Of a DNA stretch of 64,000 bases, positions 1 to 12,973 are shown in pieces. Origin of the DNA: Heliocidaris tuberculata (Eukaryota > Echinodermata > Echinoidea > Camarodonta > Echinometridae). The position numbers were made by a program, and so were the translations under genes. The notes below the pieces were generated by a model, which did not search any database, had not been told where the DNA came from, and saw nothing but the letters and a program-made list of their open reading frames with translations. The DNA lies in NCBI GenBank assembly GCA_025618425.1, contig CM046845.1, positions 10,692,057 to 10,756,056 on the forward strand, written 5' to 3'. Position 1 is the first letter of the stretch, and the number at the start of each line of letters is the position of its first letter.

Positions 1-312
1 ATGTGGTGACCACCCCCCCCCCCCCCCCCGTATTTCAAAATGGATTTGCGCCACCGCATATGTGCATCAATTGTGATAAATAAAGATTCTGCCATACATA
101 CAGCGCAGATGAATGAAATGTTGTGAGGTTGTTTTATTTTCCTTCCCTTCCCCAGGTGGTATGAAATGAAGATGAATTAGCTTTATCAACCACCACTAAT
201 CATTGCGACCTTTATATATTACGTTTTTCGGATGGTGACGTTAAAGGTCGGTCCCCAGACATTATCTGATTGATACACGTCTGTAAAAACGCAATGACAC
301 ACACGATAATAG

Positions 313-398
313 CAGGGGCCGCGGAGCTGCTTTCTGCTTTCACTCATTAATAATAATTTTCGAGCCCCCCCCCCCCCCCCCCGGTTCCGCTGTCCATG
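313..398. mobile_element. Short MITE, hAT-like with 5-bp target duplication
   Basis: An 86-bp non-autonomous element. The left end reads CAGGGGCCGCGGA. The right end, read inward, is CATGGACAGCGGAACC, matching the left end of the larger relative at 3629. It is flanked by a perfect 5-bp direct repeat AATAG (308-312 and 399-403). The interior carries a long C run and a CACTCATTAAT segment shared in inverted orientation with the 3629 copy. The CAGGG start fits hAT-type ends, but the superfamily is inference. No coding capacity. Confidence 0.65.
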
Positions 399-1160
399 AA
401 TAGTTCGTACACTTGAAGGAAAAAACTATACCCGGAAGAAGTTATACAATTCACATACTGTCTGAAATCAAAGACTATCATAGCTAGTCCGTGTCTGCCC
501 TGCGGGTGAGTTGGGGTACGTGACATTGAGAGTGTCTTTGAGGCTGAGGGTTCTAGTTCTACGTCTTTGGTCCGACACGTAAACAAGAACACAGCTCTTT
601 CAATGTCGTGGTACCCTACACTTATTATTTCAAATTTCAAACCATGAAATTATATTTATATTTTGTATAACTTCTTGTGAAGTTTGCCTTGGGGATATAG
701 TACCTTGTTGTAAGGGTTCGAATATAATTATTTTGAAAAAAATATTTTTTTCTTCTATGCAAAGGGCTGGAGGTTGAGTTCTGGTAAAGACGAAAAATTA
801 TTCTTAAGCTTCAGTCTATTTTTTTTTTTTTTACTCCCTTAGAAAAGTATTTCATACATGTAGCAGCAATTTCTCATCACGATAAGATTGCCCATAAAGA
901 GCTTTTAAATTTGAAATATGACTAGATAATTAGACTATAGTTTATAACTTTGGATCAAATTCTGATGAAAGTTGAAACTTGTTTGTGCTGCAATCAAAAA
1001 CTGATCACTTGGCTTGAGAAAGTCCACAGGAGTGGACGAAAGCTTGCTAACAAAATTCAAGGTTGGTAGAAACTTAAACTACAATTGTATGATTACCCCC
1101 AACCGATGAAAGTTTTCTGTATTATGTTTGTGCTGTCTCATGTACCCACATATCTGTGTC
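399..1160. other. Intergenic AT-rich DNA, nothing recognised
   Basis: No open reading frame resembles a protein family here. Simple A/T runs occur near 810-835. Confidence 0.6.
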
Positions 1161-1163
1161 CAG

Positions 1164-1308
1164 GGGCCCGTTGCACAAAGAGTTGCGTTTAAACGCAACT
1201 CTTAAAATCAAACGCAAGTCCTGAATGCGCACTTCTGATTGGCTGAAAATAGAGTTGCGTTTGATTTTCCTGAGTTGCGTTCAAACGCAAGTTTTGTGCA
1301 ACGGGCCC
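1164..1308. mobile_element. Palindromic MITE, PIF/Harbinger-like
   Basis: The left end GGGCCCGTTGCACAAA is mirrored at the right end as TTTTGTGCAACGGGCCC. It is flanked by CAG at 1161-1163 and 1309-1311, which fits a 3-bp target duplication. The interior repeats AGAGTTGCGTTT in both orientations, so the whole 145 bp can fold back on itself. GGGCCC-type ends with 3-bp duplications are typical of PIF/Harbinger MITEs; the assignment is inference. A diverged relative lies at 21910. Confidence 0.65.
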
Positions 1309-1813
1309 CAGTGCTTATAATTATTTGTGTTTTTCAGCAGGATTTATTTAATATGTTAGAATGTTGCTGATTTTCAAACCCTATAATATACAATTGTTCC
1401 TACTCACTATAAAACTGACCAGTCAGAATAACTTGTAGTTTCTTTCACAGTGAAATATAGTACCAGTATTTAATGTAATTCTGAATCATTAATTACAGTC
1501 CTTAGGTTTGTTTGGTTCTCTCTCTCCTCTTCTTCTTCTTTTTCTTTTTCTTTAGCTCTTTCTCACTTTTAATCATTTTCCTTTTTTGACGGATATTATG
1601 TAAACAAACTAACGAAAACTCCCGTGAAATCTCATTCACTGAAAAATCACAACACAATTATCCACACATGCGACGTTGTAATATGCTTTCTTTCTTGTCA
1701 CTAATTTTCTTGAACATATCGTGTAGTGTATGATTGAGTGAAATCATACCTCTTGTCATGATAATAATAATAATAATGATAAATGCAAGTTAATGTCTTA
1801 ATGATGATTTATG

Positions 1814-1863
<50 letters not shown>

Positions 1864-3623
1864 TAAAATAATAACAATAATAATCGAGCGTTGCTTTTTA
1901 CACTGTCTTATTTAAGAGGTATTGACGCCATGTGAAAGACAACTTCCGATAACCATTCTAACGCCGTTTTCCAAACAAAGAGACTTAAATAGATACGAAA
2001 AACTCATTGGTGTCAGTTTCAAAATACTTTAATATATATCGCTTCATTCTACAGCAGAGTTCATAGCTATTCTTTGAGAATAAAACATTGCAATTTCTGT
2101 TACACAGTTACATATTTCACTTCAAAAATATTTATTTCATATTCAATAATGATAATAATAATACATGTAATAACAATAATTATGATAAAACGAGCTTTTC
2201 ATTATGTGAAATATATTTTGGTATAATATAATACACGAAACGTCATATCATACCTGTATAGTACATTAATATATCTATATGATTTCTAATGAGGTATTCC
2301 ACTGAAGGTTTGTTTCGGTAGCAAGAAGTATTAGTATATCATTTTACAACGACACGAAAAAAGAAAGAAAATATATAGTTCATCTTTATTCCAGAAAAAA
2401 AAAATCAAAGAAGTTACATTGATATACCTAGGTCCTCTGCCAGAAGAAGAGGAATATTTCCTCCTCACCTGGGAAAAGGCAAGGTCACGAAATACAATAA
2501 CATATACAAAAACAAAGAACAAGTATTAACGGAACAAAAACGACGATAAAGCAATGAATGATAACGATATCTATAAAGGCGATAACATATAGGCCTATAT
2601 AGTGTATCGATATCATATATCTAAAATTAACCAGTAATCAATAATTGTAAGTCAGTTTAGATGAAAAATTGAATATCACGTAAAATAGTCACAATCCACT
2701 TACAGTAACGTTGCACCACATACACAACTGACGGGCGTGGCTAAAATCCAGTATTTTGAACAAATTTGCAGTGGCTTTTGTAACCCAACTGGACCTTGCC
2801 GTGACCCTCCACTTGAATTCACTAACGAAAGAGATCCTCCAGCCTTTTCCTCATGCACTCTGTTATACAATTCAAGCACTTACGATTATCATATTAGATA
2901 TTAATATAATCAACGACGATAACGAACATCAAGACAAATTATCTAACATGTTGTACAAACAATAATCTGATCATTTTACATACAAAGCCTGTTTTAAACC
3001 ATGTACAATTTTTCAACATATATTTTAAGGACAGAATCAACAAGATACCCTTTTTTCAAAGGGCAAAACATTCTCACTGTCCGTTTTGAATTGTAATTGT
3101 TTATCACCTGGGAAGTTTGAGTAATTTTCACAAAGCACATTAACATGTATATGTATGTTACCATGGTTACTTTAATATAATGGAAAGGTGCAAGGAGAGA
3201 TGAAGTCACGGAAGTAAAGAACAAAATACCACTCGCTTTGGAAGAAAGTCGGTAATGCACAAACAACACATCATTAAATATCAAATATAAATTTTACAGT
3301 GAGTCATGCGATGTTATATTGCTTTAATTCAAAACACTGTATATACGGCACGATTGGCAGCGTGGACAACACACATATTGTACATGTATATAGTTTCTTT
3401 CTAGGTGGGCACACTGGGGTTTTACTTTCCCACACAATTCGGCTTACACTTGCAAAAATACGTCATTACACATCTTAAACATTGTAACATCCCAAGAAAT
3501 ATTCTAAAATCTCTCCCTTTTCTTCCTTCATCATGTTCATAGACATGTTTTCGTATAGGATAAACAAATCAGCAGATTATTTATCCTTTCAGTTGCTACT
3601 ACATACCCCGCGACAGATCCATA
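1309..3623. other. Intergenic DNA with TAA microsatellites
   Basis: AT-rich sequence without a recognisable gene. It holds a pyrimidine-rich patch near 1520-1560, interrupted TAA repeats near 1760-1870 and 2150-2165, and only short ORFs with no recognisable motif. Confidence 0.6.
1811..1862. repeat. (ATA)n microsatellite
   Basis: About 17 uninterrupted ATA/TAA triplets, followed by imperfect copies to about 1885. Confidence 0.95.
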
Positions 3624-3628
3624 AACAT

Positions 3629-3811
3629 CATGGGCCGCGGAACCGGGGGGGGGGGGGGCTGGGGGCTGCAGCGCCACCCCCCCCCCCCCCCACTCTTTTT
3701 TAGTAGACACGTTTCATAAAACATCGGGAAAAGAGTTCGAAAATCTTCATTAATGAGTGAAATCAAATCAGCCCCCCCCCCCCCACTTTCAAAAACGTTC
3801 CGCGGCCCCTG
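3629..3811. mobile_element. MITE with GC-rich inverted ends and 5-bp target duplication
   Basis: The left end is CATGGGCCGCGGAACC and the right end is GTTCCGCGGCCCCTG, which are inverted copies. It is flanked by AACAT at 3624-3628 and 3812-3816. Poly-G then poly-C runs sit just inside the ends. It is the fuller relative of the copy at 313-398 and shares an ATTAATGAGTGAAA segment in opposite orientation. No ORF. hAT-like by end sequence, but a 5-bp duplication is unusual for classical hAT (8 bp). Confidence 0.7.
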
Positions 3812-3816
3812 AACAT

Positions 3817-6605
3817 GGAGAATGCAGGGAGTTTTCGTTGTGACGTCAGATGATTACTAAACTTTATTGATGTTCATATAATCTCTAGTCTACAATCGTA
3901 GACAAATCGGTGTTGTGTTGTGTTCTTTCGGTGCCAAAATTTCTACAGATATCATAATGCTACAACATAACCAAGGAGAGGCAGTATTATTATTTTTATT
4001 TATTTATTTTTTTTTTTTGAAAACCAATCGCCTGTACAGGACAAGTTTCTGCATATGTTGAATAACAACGAATCATCATAACTCACATATTCTGGTCTTT
4101 AAGTTCAAAATGTCATTCGTTTACTGTTGATGGAACTATCAGAACTCATTTGACCAAATGATTTTCAAAAGTTTGATAGAAAATACCTTGAGCCAAATAG
4201 CACGGCAGAGTTCCCCTTAATACTGTTTGGGAATGTTGAGCATTTTGAACGTATAAAATTCAAAGTTTGACAAAATATAAACAGAAAACAATACATTATA
4301 TGCTGCCTATCTCCGTTAAAACTTCCTGAAGGCAATATGATATCAAATGATTTACATATCATAAAAGCACATTTTATGGTTTTATTGTAAACATATCAAA
4401 AGTTCACATTCTCAATGCTAAATTAAAATGGAAAACTCATTTTACCCTGTTACCTTTAGCGTTATACGCAGGCTATTGCCATTCCTAAAATCATGAAAAC
4501 AAACGGTTAGCTTTTCACACAAAAATAGCCTAATGGCCTTCTGTTAAAATTGCATATTGAAATACCGCGAGAGCAATTAGAATCAAATTTATTTAATTAA
4601 ATAATAAGTTAGACACGCTGAATTAATTTTTGCGCTATATATTTTTTTTCAACTTTATACACTTTCGCTGTGTTCTTTGCTCTTTCTCATTTGTTTGTAC
4701 GTAAACAAAAGTATGGTAATTCTTGTTTCAAAAGAAGAAGGATGTTTATGAAAACAATATATATCACACATAGGCAATAATGCATAAAGATCATTTTATG
4801 ATCAAACACGACTTGTCAACTTTAGCGGTGATAAAAACATGTCCAGATTAACGAAATCAACATTAAAATTTACATGCAAGTATAAAATGACTTCCGCCAA
4901 CCCCATAATAATTATACGAAAAAGGAAGAGAAGAAAGAGAAAAAGAAGGAAAAGAAGAAGATAACAGTTATGATGATGATAATAATGATACTAATAATTA
5001 TTATAATAATGCTTACCTGTGAAGAGATGAGTTAACTAGAATACCTATTCTATTTAAAAGAAAAAACCGCATAATCGGGGGGAAAAGGAGAAAATAAAAG
5101 GCATTCATTATCTTAAAAAAACAACGACTGCATATCTTGATTCAATCATGGTCCATGACTGTGCAGTTTCGAAATAGCAAAAAAAGGGATCTACATACAT
5201 GTATATTTACAAGATTTGCGCACATTATGTACTACAAAATAGGAAGCATAAATGGGCAGGTAATGATCTAAGTATGATAAAATTGGCAAATTTTATGATT
5301 TTGGAATTGTGTCTACTTGATAACCTCATGACTTTAAAACGAACAATACTTAACATGCAAATATTGTTTCCGATGAGCCAATATACCACGAACACGACTA
5401 ATACAATAGTACAAGTATGTGTTATCAAACAGCCTGCTATTTATAGAAAGGGTCTGAATACGAGACTAAATTCGCCTTGGCCATCGAGAAAACAGTCGTC
5501 TCTATTTCGCCTCTATTCCTTGGCCGATATTAGTTTCTCATTCTAATAATTTAGATTCAAAATATGAATTCGCAGTACTTTGGGGGTTTTTTTACGCAGC
5601 ATGGGTATCACTTTGGGGACATGTTACCTATGGTATGGCAGCTTGTACCAAAAAAAAAACATTGTAAAGACATTTATACATGCATTTAGTTTCTATTTAT
5701 TTTTGCAATTCTTTTTTTATCAATATTTATGTCGAAAATTCAAGTGCTAAACGATCTATACATAAAGGGAAATTCAAATGACATACAAAATCTACTGCGC
5801 ATTACACAATAATTAAATTTTCACTATCGTTTCCAGCTATTCGTCACGTACAGCTAGGTCAGCTCTGGGTCTGAACTAAACATTGAAATGTTCTATAATC
5901 AGTAGATAACTTGTTGACGAAAGAAAATCAAGCTTGTTACCTATGTTATGATATTCTGTACCATAATGCCATAAGGTATTCTATAAGGAAATAGTCATTG
6001 ATGTAATGCCGGTAATGAACAGAATTATAACAATGCGTTTTCCCACGGATACTTTTGACCTCGTCTTAAGAAAATTACATGATCGAAAAATCGTGGCTTT
6101 GTCCAAATTGTTGACCCACATTCGGCATTTCGAATGTAAATTGTCTGCAAAGATTATAGCTTCCAGACAGAAGATTGATAAACTTCCAAATGAAAGTATT
6201 ATCAACTTTAACAGTTTGAAGTGTGTAAACTAATCACTCTAACTGCTCACTCTCGTTATAGAGAAGTGAGTAAGGGCAGTGGGAAGGGGGTAGGCCTATG
6301 TACAGTATATATACGTATAAACAAGATTTTTTTTTTTTCATTGACGGGAGAAAACAAACTCGTACCAGCGGGAATACAGGCTAGTGTTGACTTCGCTGAC
6401 GACTGAAAAGTGAGATCAACATAATTGAATGTAATGGGCCTACCTGCAAAAAGTCCACTATACCACTCGAGTACACATGTTTTTTGTTGACAAAAAGCTA
6501 GTCGTGATCATGGAAAATTCGAGGCAACTAAAATCAGGTCACTCGCTGTTGTTTGTTTTCAGATAACGAATTCCGCCGTGGGGGAAATAACATGCAGGCC
6601 TATCA
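3817..6605. other. Intergenic AT-rich DNA, no supported gene
   Basis: ORFs up to 115 codons occur (for example 5199-5546, plus) but show no family motif, no convincing splice sites and composition like the surrounding AT-rich DNA. Short GAA/GAT repeats lie near 4920-4990. Confidence 0.55.
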
Positions 6606-6800
6606 TTAGGTGGTCTGTCATAGACAGATCACCTTTTAATTTCGTCAGAATTTTCTTTCTTTATTTATTTATTTATTCTTTATTTTTATTTTTCTCCCAC
6701 TTTCTTGTTTCCATGATATCTCAAGATCGTCCAAGTCAAATTTTTTCAAATTTTCGTCAGTTATCAGGCCATCATTGAGCAAGCTCCCCCATCTTTTTCA

Positions 6801-6825
6801 AGGTCATCAGGTCATTGTGACGTCA
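6801..6825. promoter_or_regulatory. AGGTCA DR2 plus TGACGTCA (CRE-like) module
   Basis: Two AGGTCA half-sites are separated by TC (6801-6806, 6809-6814), and a perfect TGACGTCA octamer follows 3 bp later (6818-6825). This is a consensus nuclear-receptor DR2 spacing next to a CREB/ATF octamer. The same module recurs at 9208-9232 and 10589-10613, and with one half-site mutated near 8285, 12084, 13094 and 14571. Actual binding is unknown. Confidence 0.4.
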
Positions 6826-6914
6826 TCAAGGCGCCATTTTATGAAATCACATTATTGATCATATCTTCAAAACGAGCCGTCAAAAATGAACCACATTTGG
6901 TACACATTAACTTC

Positions 6915-6927
6915 AGGTCAAGGGTCA
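6915..6927. promoter_or_regulatory. AGGTCA-A-GGGTCA direct repeat (DR1-like)
   Basis: Two nuclear-receptor-type half-sites with 1-bp spacing, repeated at 9322-9334. Units C and D have a triple version, AGGTCA-T-GGGTCA-TC-AGGTCA, at 10703-10723 and 13207-13227. Sequence match only. Confidence 0.35.
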
Positions 6928-7895
6928 ACATCACATGACATCAAAATGCGCGCACGCGTCATGACGCGCACGTACGCGTGCGTCAAAATTTAGAAATGCT
7001 TAAAATCACTTTTTGATCAAAGTAGAGTACAGTTCAGGTCATTTTAAGCATTTCAAAATTTTGCACGCGCACGCGTCCGCGCGCGCGTTTTGCGCGTGCG
7101 CAGCACGTACGGAAGGTAAAAATGCCGTTTTTTTTGCATGGTATCGATTTCTGATAAAATTCTTGACAATTTCCAATTAGTTTCAGTCATTCTTGACATC
7201 TAATAATGCCGCACGCGTGCGTCAAACTTTAAAATCCGTGCGCGCGTCTATGGCGAAAATAACGTAAAAACGTGCAAAAACATGCCTCTACAAAATTAAC
7301 TCTAGCTCTTTAAATAGTCCATAAACCCCCCAATTTTTTTTCATATTTGGGTAGAGGAGGAATCATAGATATAATTTCATGGGTAATTTGAGCCTCAATT
7401 ATATTGCAAAGTCATCAAAATGGCGTCTGAACTCAAAATTTCATTTTTTCAAAAATGACGTCATCAAATTTATGCAATTTTGACTATAACTCCTTTAATA
7501 TTGGTCATTTTTCACCCAAATTTGGATATGTTGTAGCTGAGACAATTCTCTACAAGATCAGTTCCCACGATTTTTCATTTTGACAAAGGGATCATTGTGT
7601 ATTTTTGCGAATAAAGGAGGTATGTCAATTTTTCTCATTTTGCGTGTATTCTCTATGGGAGATGACTTTTTCTCATATCTTGATTCTACATTCCCGTCTT
7701 CTTTGAGCAGTATCTTTGTAATTTCTGCTCGATTTTCTTCCAAATTTTAATATGTTATAGCTGAGACTATAAGCTTTCACAAGTGTGCCCTCCAATTTTT
7801 GATCAGATGTCGGGATCATGCCCATTTTTTCACTACAAAATGTGATTTCAGAATCCCGTATTTCGTTTACGTGTTATCTCTATTGGAAATATTTT

Positions 7896-7959
7896 GGTCC
7901 ATTGGTAAAGCACTTGCCTTCCATTCCGGCGACCCCCGGATCGATTCCCGGTGGGACCA
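7896..7959 (+). pseudogene. tRNA-like segment inside array unit A (Gly-like)
   Basis: It contains TTGGTAAAGCACTTGCC, a D-arm and A-box-like stretch, a CTTCCAT anticodon-like loop, and GGATCGATTCCCGG, a B-box-like T arm, followed by GGGACCA and a long T run. The 5' acceptor strand and anticodon stem do not pair properly. It is a tRNA-derived relic, closest by eye to tRNA-Gly. Homologous copies lie at 11684 and 14187. Confidence 0.6.
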
Positions 7960-9012
7960 TTTTTTTTTTTTTTTTTTTCACTTTTTTTTTTTTTGACCTT
8001 TCATTTTACCATCTTCTTCGTCTATTATAACATAAACCATCACAAACAATGTAATAAACTGCCTAATTTTGCGTGTTATGTCTATTGGAAAATAGTGTGC
8101 AGTAGTTTGTGTACAATCTCATTCCCTGTCGTGTATTAAAGCTAAGGGGATAATCTCCCACATGTCCTGCAATATCAAATCGTCCAGTTCGTTATCCCGA
8201 TTTCTCCAAATCGGCTCAGTCAATTTTCTTCATATTTTCGTCAGTCATCAGTCCTAATAAGGTCAAGTTCCCACATCTTTTACAAGGTCATCAGGTTATT
8301 GTGACGTCATCCAGGCGCCATTTTGTGAAAATCAACTTATGGTCATATGTTCATAACGAAATGTCATTTCTCATTCATATTTGGCATGATTGAAGCTGAT
8401 ATCAATCCGGTCAATCCCAGAGATTTAGACGCGCGCGTGCGCACACGTTCGCGCGTCAGTGCCCCCGCAAATATGAAAAATGCCACCCCCAATAACTCCC
8501 AAACGAGGAGGTAAATCTTTCTGAATTTTGCCTCGTCCATCACATTTCGACCACATATCATGCACACCAAAAATCAGATTCAGAGCTCAATTCGTTTTTT
8601 TTTTTTTGTTATTCATTTTTTCCTTTTTTGACCCCCCCCCCCTTTTTTTTACGGGGGCAATAACTCAAAAACGAAACCATGAATCTTTTTAAAATTCAGC
8701 ACAGTAATGAGGACTGATAAGAAGAATTGACGGTGAAAATCTGAGGTTCATGACGACATTATGACGTCATCTAGGCTTCATTTAGTGATTTTGGGGTGAA
8801 AAATACCCTTGTCGGACCTTGAACGGGGCCTCTAACTTCAGTTTGCGGGGTGCTAGAGACTTGGGACTTGATTCAAATGAAAGAGCAGAAAATTCTACAC
8901 AAAAAAGGCTTGTGTAGCTCAAACGTTTTAACGGTCGTTTTCAGGCCGAAAATGGCTTTCAAAGTTTAAATTGCCCATTTTGCCATGGACACACACGTTA
9001 TAGGTATTATTA

Positions 9013-9840
9013 TTAGGTGGTCTGTCATAGACAGATCACCTTTTAATTTCGTCAGAATTTTCTTTCTTTATTTCTTTATTTATTCTTTATTTTTATTTTT
9101 CTCCCACTTTCTTGTTTCCATGATATCTCAAGATCGTCCAAGTCAAATTTTTTCAAATTTTCGTCAGTTATCAGGCCATCATTGAGCAAGCTCCCGCATC
9201 TTTTTCAAGGTCATCAGGTCATTGTGACGTCATCAAGGCGCCATTTTATGAAATCACATTATTGATCATATCTTCAAAACGAGCCGTCAAAAATGAACCA
9301 CATTTGGTACACATTAACTTCAGGTCAAGGGTCAACATCACATGACATCAAAATGCGCGCACGCGTCATGACGCGCACGTACGCGTGCGTCAAAATTTAG
9401 AAATGCTTAAAATCACTTTTTGATCAAAGTAGAGTACAGTTCAGGTCATTTTAAGCATTTCAAAATTTTGCACGCGCACGCGTCCGCGCGCGCGTTTTGC
9501 GCGTGCGCAGCACGTACGGAAGGTAAAAATGCCGTTTTTTTTGCATGGTATCGATTTCTGATAAAATTCTTGACAATTTCCAATTAGTTTCAGTCATTCT
9601 TGACATCTAATAATGCCGCACGCGTGCGTCAAACTTTAAAATCCGTGCGCGCGTCTATGGCGAAAATAACGTAAAAACGTGCAAAAACATGCCTCTACAA
9701 AATTAACTCTAGCTCTTTAAATAGTCCATAAACCCCCCAATTTTTTTTCATATTTGGGTAGAGGAGGAATCATAGATATAATTTCATGGGTAATTTGAGC
9801 CTCAATTATATTGCAAAAAATCAGATTCATAGTTCAATTC

Positions 9841-9877
<37 letters not shown>

Positions 9878-10461
9878 TGTAGACGTCGTTTTCTTGTCCA
9901 TCTTTTCCTTAATTTCTCGTCCATCCTGCCTTCTACAACGAAACCAATGGCTGAAACTTCAAGGAAATGCCTGTCCATTTTACTTCCAATTCAAAAATTC
10001 TTCAAATTCTTGTATATTTTCCTCCCATTGACAGATGAAAAAACGGAAAATCTCATACTAATTAACCGAAAACCACCCAACACCACCTTTTTTTGGCGGG
10101 GCTGATTACTTAAAAACGGAATCTTGAATCTTTATGAAAGTTGGCACAGACATGAGGGTTTGTAAGAACATCTGGCTGTAAAAATCACAAGTTCATCATG
10201 TCATTACAACGTCATCCAAGCTCCATTTTCTGAAAATCAACATATGGACATGTATGGTCATGTATGTTCATAACAAAATGTCATTTCTCTTTCATAATTC
10301 GGATGGTCATTTTCACTGTCATCACATATATATGACCATCTTATCATTGTCGACCCTATCATGATTACTATCTTGCGCAATCATCATCATATCTTACAAA
10401 ACAATTTACCAGTTCAAGACAGACCACCTAATTCGTCTTCAGTGACGAATTAAATTTCTAG
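9013..10461 (+). mobile_element. Helentron/HINE-like array, unit B with both ends
   Basis: It begins with TTAGGTGGTCTGTC and ends with its exact inverse complement GACAGACCACCTAA at 10418. That is followed by a perfect 8-bp hairpin (AATTCGTC, loop TTCAGT, GACGAATT) and AAATTT, ending in CTAG at 10458-10461. An inverted repeat at the 5' terminus, its partner set back from the 3' terminus, and a 3' hairpin with CTRR-like end is the asymmetric pattern known for Helentrons and their HINE derivatives. The interior is shortened after 9818, where a long T run replaces sequence found in unit A. Confidence 0.65.
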
Positions 10462-12802
10462 TTTATTTATTTATTTTTATTTCCCCCATTCCTTGTCCAT
10501 TCGAAATCTTCAATAGTACTTTATCAATTTTCGTCAAATTTTCGTCAGTGATGTCATCCCATGAGGACATATTCCCGTTTACATATCAAGGTCAACAGGT
10601 CATCGTGACGTCATCCAGGCGCCATTTTGTCAAATCACATTATCAATCATATCTTCATAACCAATCATCAAAAATTGTCCATATTTACATGACATTAACT
10701 TCAGGTCATGGGTCATCAGGTCATGTCGTCAAAAGTCATCCAGAGGTCATGACGCGCGCGTACGCGTGCGTCAAAATTTAAAACTGCTCAAAATCATCCA
10801 AAGATCAAACGAGAGTACGTTTCAGGTCATTTCAAGCATTTCAAAAATTTCCGTCCGTGCGCGTCCGTGCGCGCGTTATGCACGTGCGCAGCGCGTACAG
10901 AGTGTAAAAACGCCGTTTTTTTTCGCATGGTTTGTGTTCCTGACACTATTCTTGACAATTTCCAACCATTTACAGGCATTCTCGACATTCCCTAAGGCCA
11001 CACGCGCGCGTCAAACTTTAAAATCTGCGCGTGCGTCAATGGGCAAAATAGTGTAAAAAGTCGTAAAAACATGCCTCTACAAAAATAACTCTAGCCCTTT
11101 AAATAGTCCGTTGACCCCCTAATTTTTTTTCATATTTGGGTAGAGGAGGAATCATAGATATGATTTCATGGGTAATTTGAGCCTTAATTATATTGCAAAG
11201 TCATCAACATGGCGTCTAAACTCAAAATTTCATTTTTTCAAAAATGACGTCATCAAATTTATGCAAATTTGACTATAACTCCTTTAATATTGGTCATTTT
11301 TCGCCCAAATTTGGATATAATGTAGCTGAGACAATTCTCTACAAGATCAGTCCCACGATTTTTCATTTTGACAAAGGCATCATGGCGTATTTTTGCGAAT
11401 AAAGGAGGTATGTCAATTTTTCTCATTTTGCGTGTATTCTCTATGGGACATGACTTTTTCTCAAATCTTGATTCTACATTCCCGTCTTCTTTGAGCAGTA
11501 TCTTTGTAATTTATGCTCGATTTTCTTCCAAATTTTAATATGTTATAGCTGAGACTATAAGCTTTTACAAGTGTGCCCTCCAATTTTTGATCAGATGTCG
11601 GGATCATGCCCATTTTTTCACTACAAAATGTGATTTCAGAATCCCGTATTTCGTTTACGTGTTATCTCTATTGGAAATATTTTGGTCCATTGGTAAAGCA
11701 CTTGCCTTCCATTCCGGCGATCCCCGGATCGATTCCCGGTGGGACCATTTTTTTTTTTTTTTTCACTTTTTTTTTTTTGGGGGGGGGGGGGGGGCCTTTC
11801 ATTTTACCATCTTCTTCGTCTATTATAACATAAACCATCACAAACAATGTAATAAACTGCCTAATTTTGCGTGTTATGTCTATTGGAAAGTAGTGTGCAG
11901 TAGTTTGTGTACAATCTCATTCCCTGTCGTGTATTAAAGCTAAGGGGATAATCTCCCACATGTCCTGCAATATCAAATCGTCCAGTTCGTTATCCCGATT
12001 TCTCCAAATCGGCTGAGTCAATTTTCTTCATATTTTTGTCAGTCATCAGTCCTAATAAGGTCAAGTTCCCACATCTTTTTCAAGGTCATCAGGTTATTGT
12101 GACGTCATGCAGGCGCCATTTGGTGAAAATCAACTTATGGTCATATGTTCATAACGAAATGTCATTTCTCATTCATATTTGGCATGATTGAAGCTGATAT
12201 CAATCCGGTCAATCCCAGAGATTTAGACGCGCGCGTGCGCACACGTTCGCTCGTCAGTGCCCCCGCAAATATGAAAGATGACACCCCCAATAACTCCCAA
12301 AAGAGGACGTAAATCTTTCTGAATTTTGCCTCGTCTATCACATTTCGACCAAATATTATGCACACCAAAAATCAGATTTAGAGCTCAATTCGTTTTTTTT
12401 TTATTATTCATTTTTTCCTTTTTTGACCCCCCCCCCTCTTTTTACGGGGGCAATAACTCAAAAACGAAACCATGAATCTTTTTCAAATTCGACACAGTAA
12501 TGAGGACTGATAAGAAGTGTTGACGGTAAAAATTTGAGGTTCATGACGTCATTATGACGTCATCTACGCTTCATTCAGTGATTTTGGGGTGAAAAATGCC
12601 CTTTTCGGACCCTGAAAATGAGCCCTAACTTCAGTTTGCGGGGTGCTAGAGACTTTAGACTTGATTCACATGAAAGAACAGAAAATTCTACACAAAAAAA
12701 GTTCGCATAGCTCAAACGTTTTAACGGTCGTCTTCAGGGTGAAAATGGCTTTCAAAGTTCAAATTACCCATTTTGCCATAGACACACACGTTATAGGTAT
12801 TA
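10462..12802 (+). mobile_element. Helentron/HINE-like array, unit C lacking its 5' end
   Basis: It begins directly after the CTAG end of unit B with the TTTATTTATTTTTATTTCCC stretch that in unit D lies inside the 5' terminus, so its own TTAGGTGG end is missing. The rest follows unit D closely: CGTACGCG blocks, the ATGGCGTCTAAACTC segment, a tRNA-like relic at 11684, and CACACACGTTATAGG at the far end. No coding region. Confidence 0.6.
11684..11747 (+). pseudogene. tRNA-like segment inside array unit C
   Basis: Nearly identical to the 7896 copy (one difference, GATCCCCGG for GACCCCCGG). It is followed by T runs and a G run at about 11779-11794 that unit A lacks. The A- and B-box-like stretches are retained and the cloverleaf is broken. 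Confidence 0.6.
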
Positions 12803-12973
12803 TTAGGTGGTCTGTCGTAATCGACAGATCACCTTTTATATTCGTCCGAATTTTATTTATTAGGTGGTCTGTCGTAATCGACAGATCACCTTTTATATTC
12901 GTCCGAATTTTCTTTATTAGGTGGTCTGTCGTAATCGACAGATCACCTTTTATATTCGTCCGAATTTTCTTTA
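12803..12973 (+). repeat. Three tandem 57-bp copies of the element 5' terminus
   Basis: TTAGGTGGTCTGTCGTAATC followed by CGACAGATCACC and an AT-rich spacer is repeated exactly three times, starting at 12803, 12860 and 12917. Each copy can form a 12-bp hairpin (GGTGGTCTGTCG against CGACAGATCACC, one mismatch). Confidence 0.9.

Larger units (their letters stand above)
6606..9012 (+). mobile_element. Helentron/HINE-like array, unit A
   Basis: The unit starts with TTAGGTGGTCTGTC, followed by ATA and GACAGATCACC, which together form an 11-bp near-perfect hairpin. The interior is CpG-rich (many ACGCGC and GCGCGT stretches) and alternates with AT-rich blocks. It includes a tRNA-like segment at 7896. 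It has no CTAG-type 3' end before the next unit starts at 9013. Its first ~810 bp are nearly identical to unit B, so the duplication is recent. No transposase or helicase ORF is visible, so the unit is non-autonomous. Confidence 0.6.

Noticed and set aside
5199..5546. 115-codon plus ORF in AT-rich DNA
   Set aside because: No motif, no splice context, and overlapping ORFs on the other strand.
12803..12973. CRISPR-like spaced repeats
   Set aside because: Only three contiguous 57-bp copies with identical spacers; it is a eukaryotic transposon terminus.
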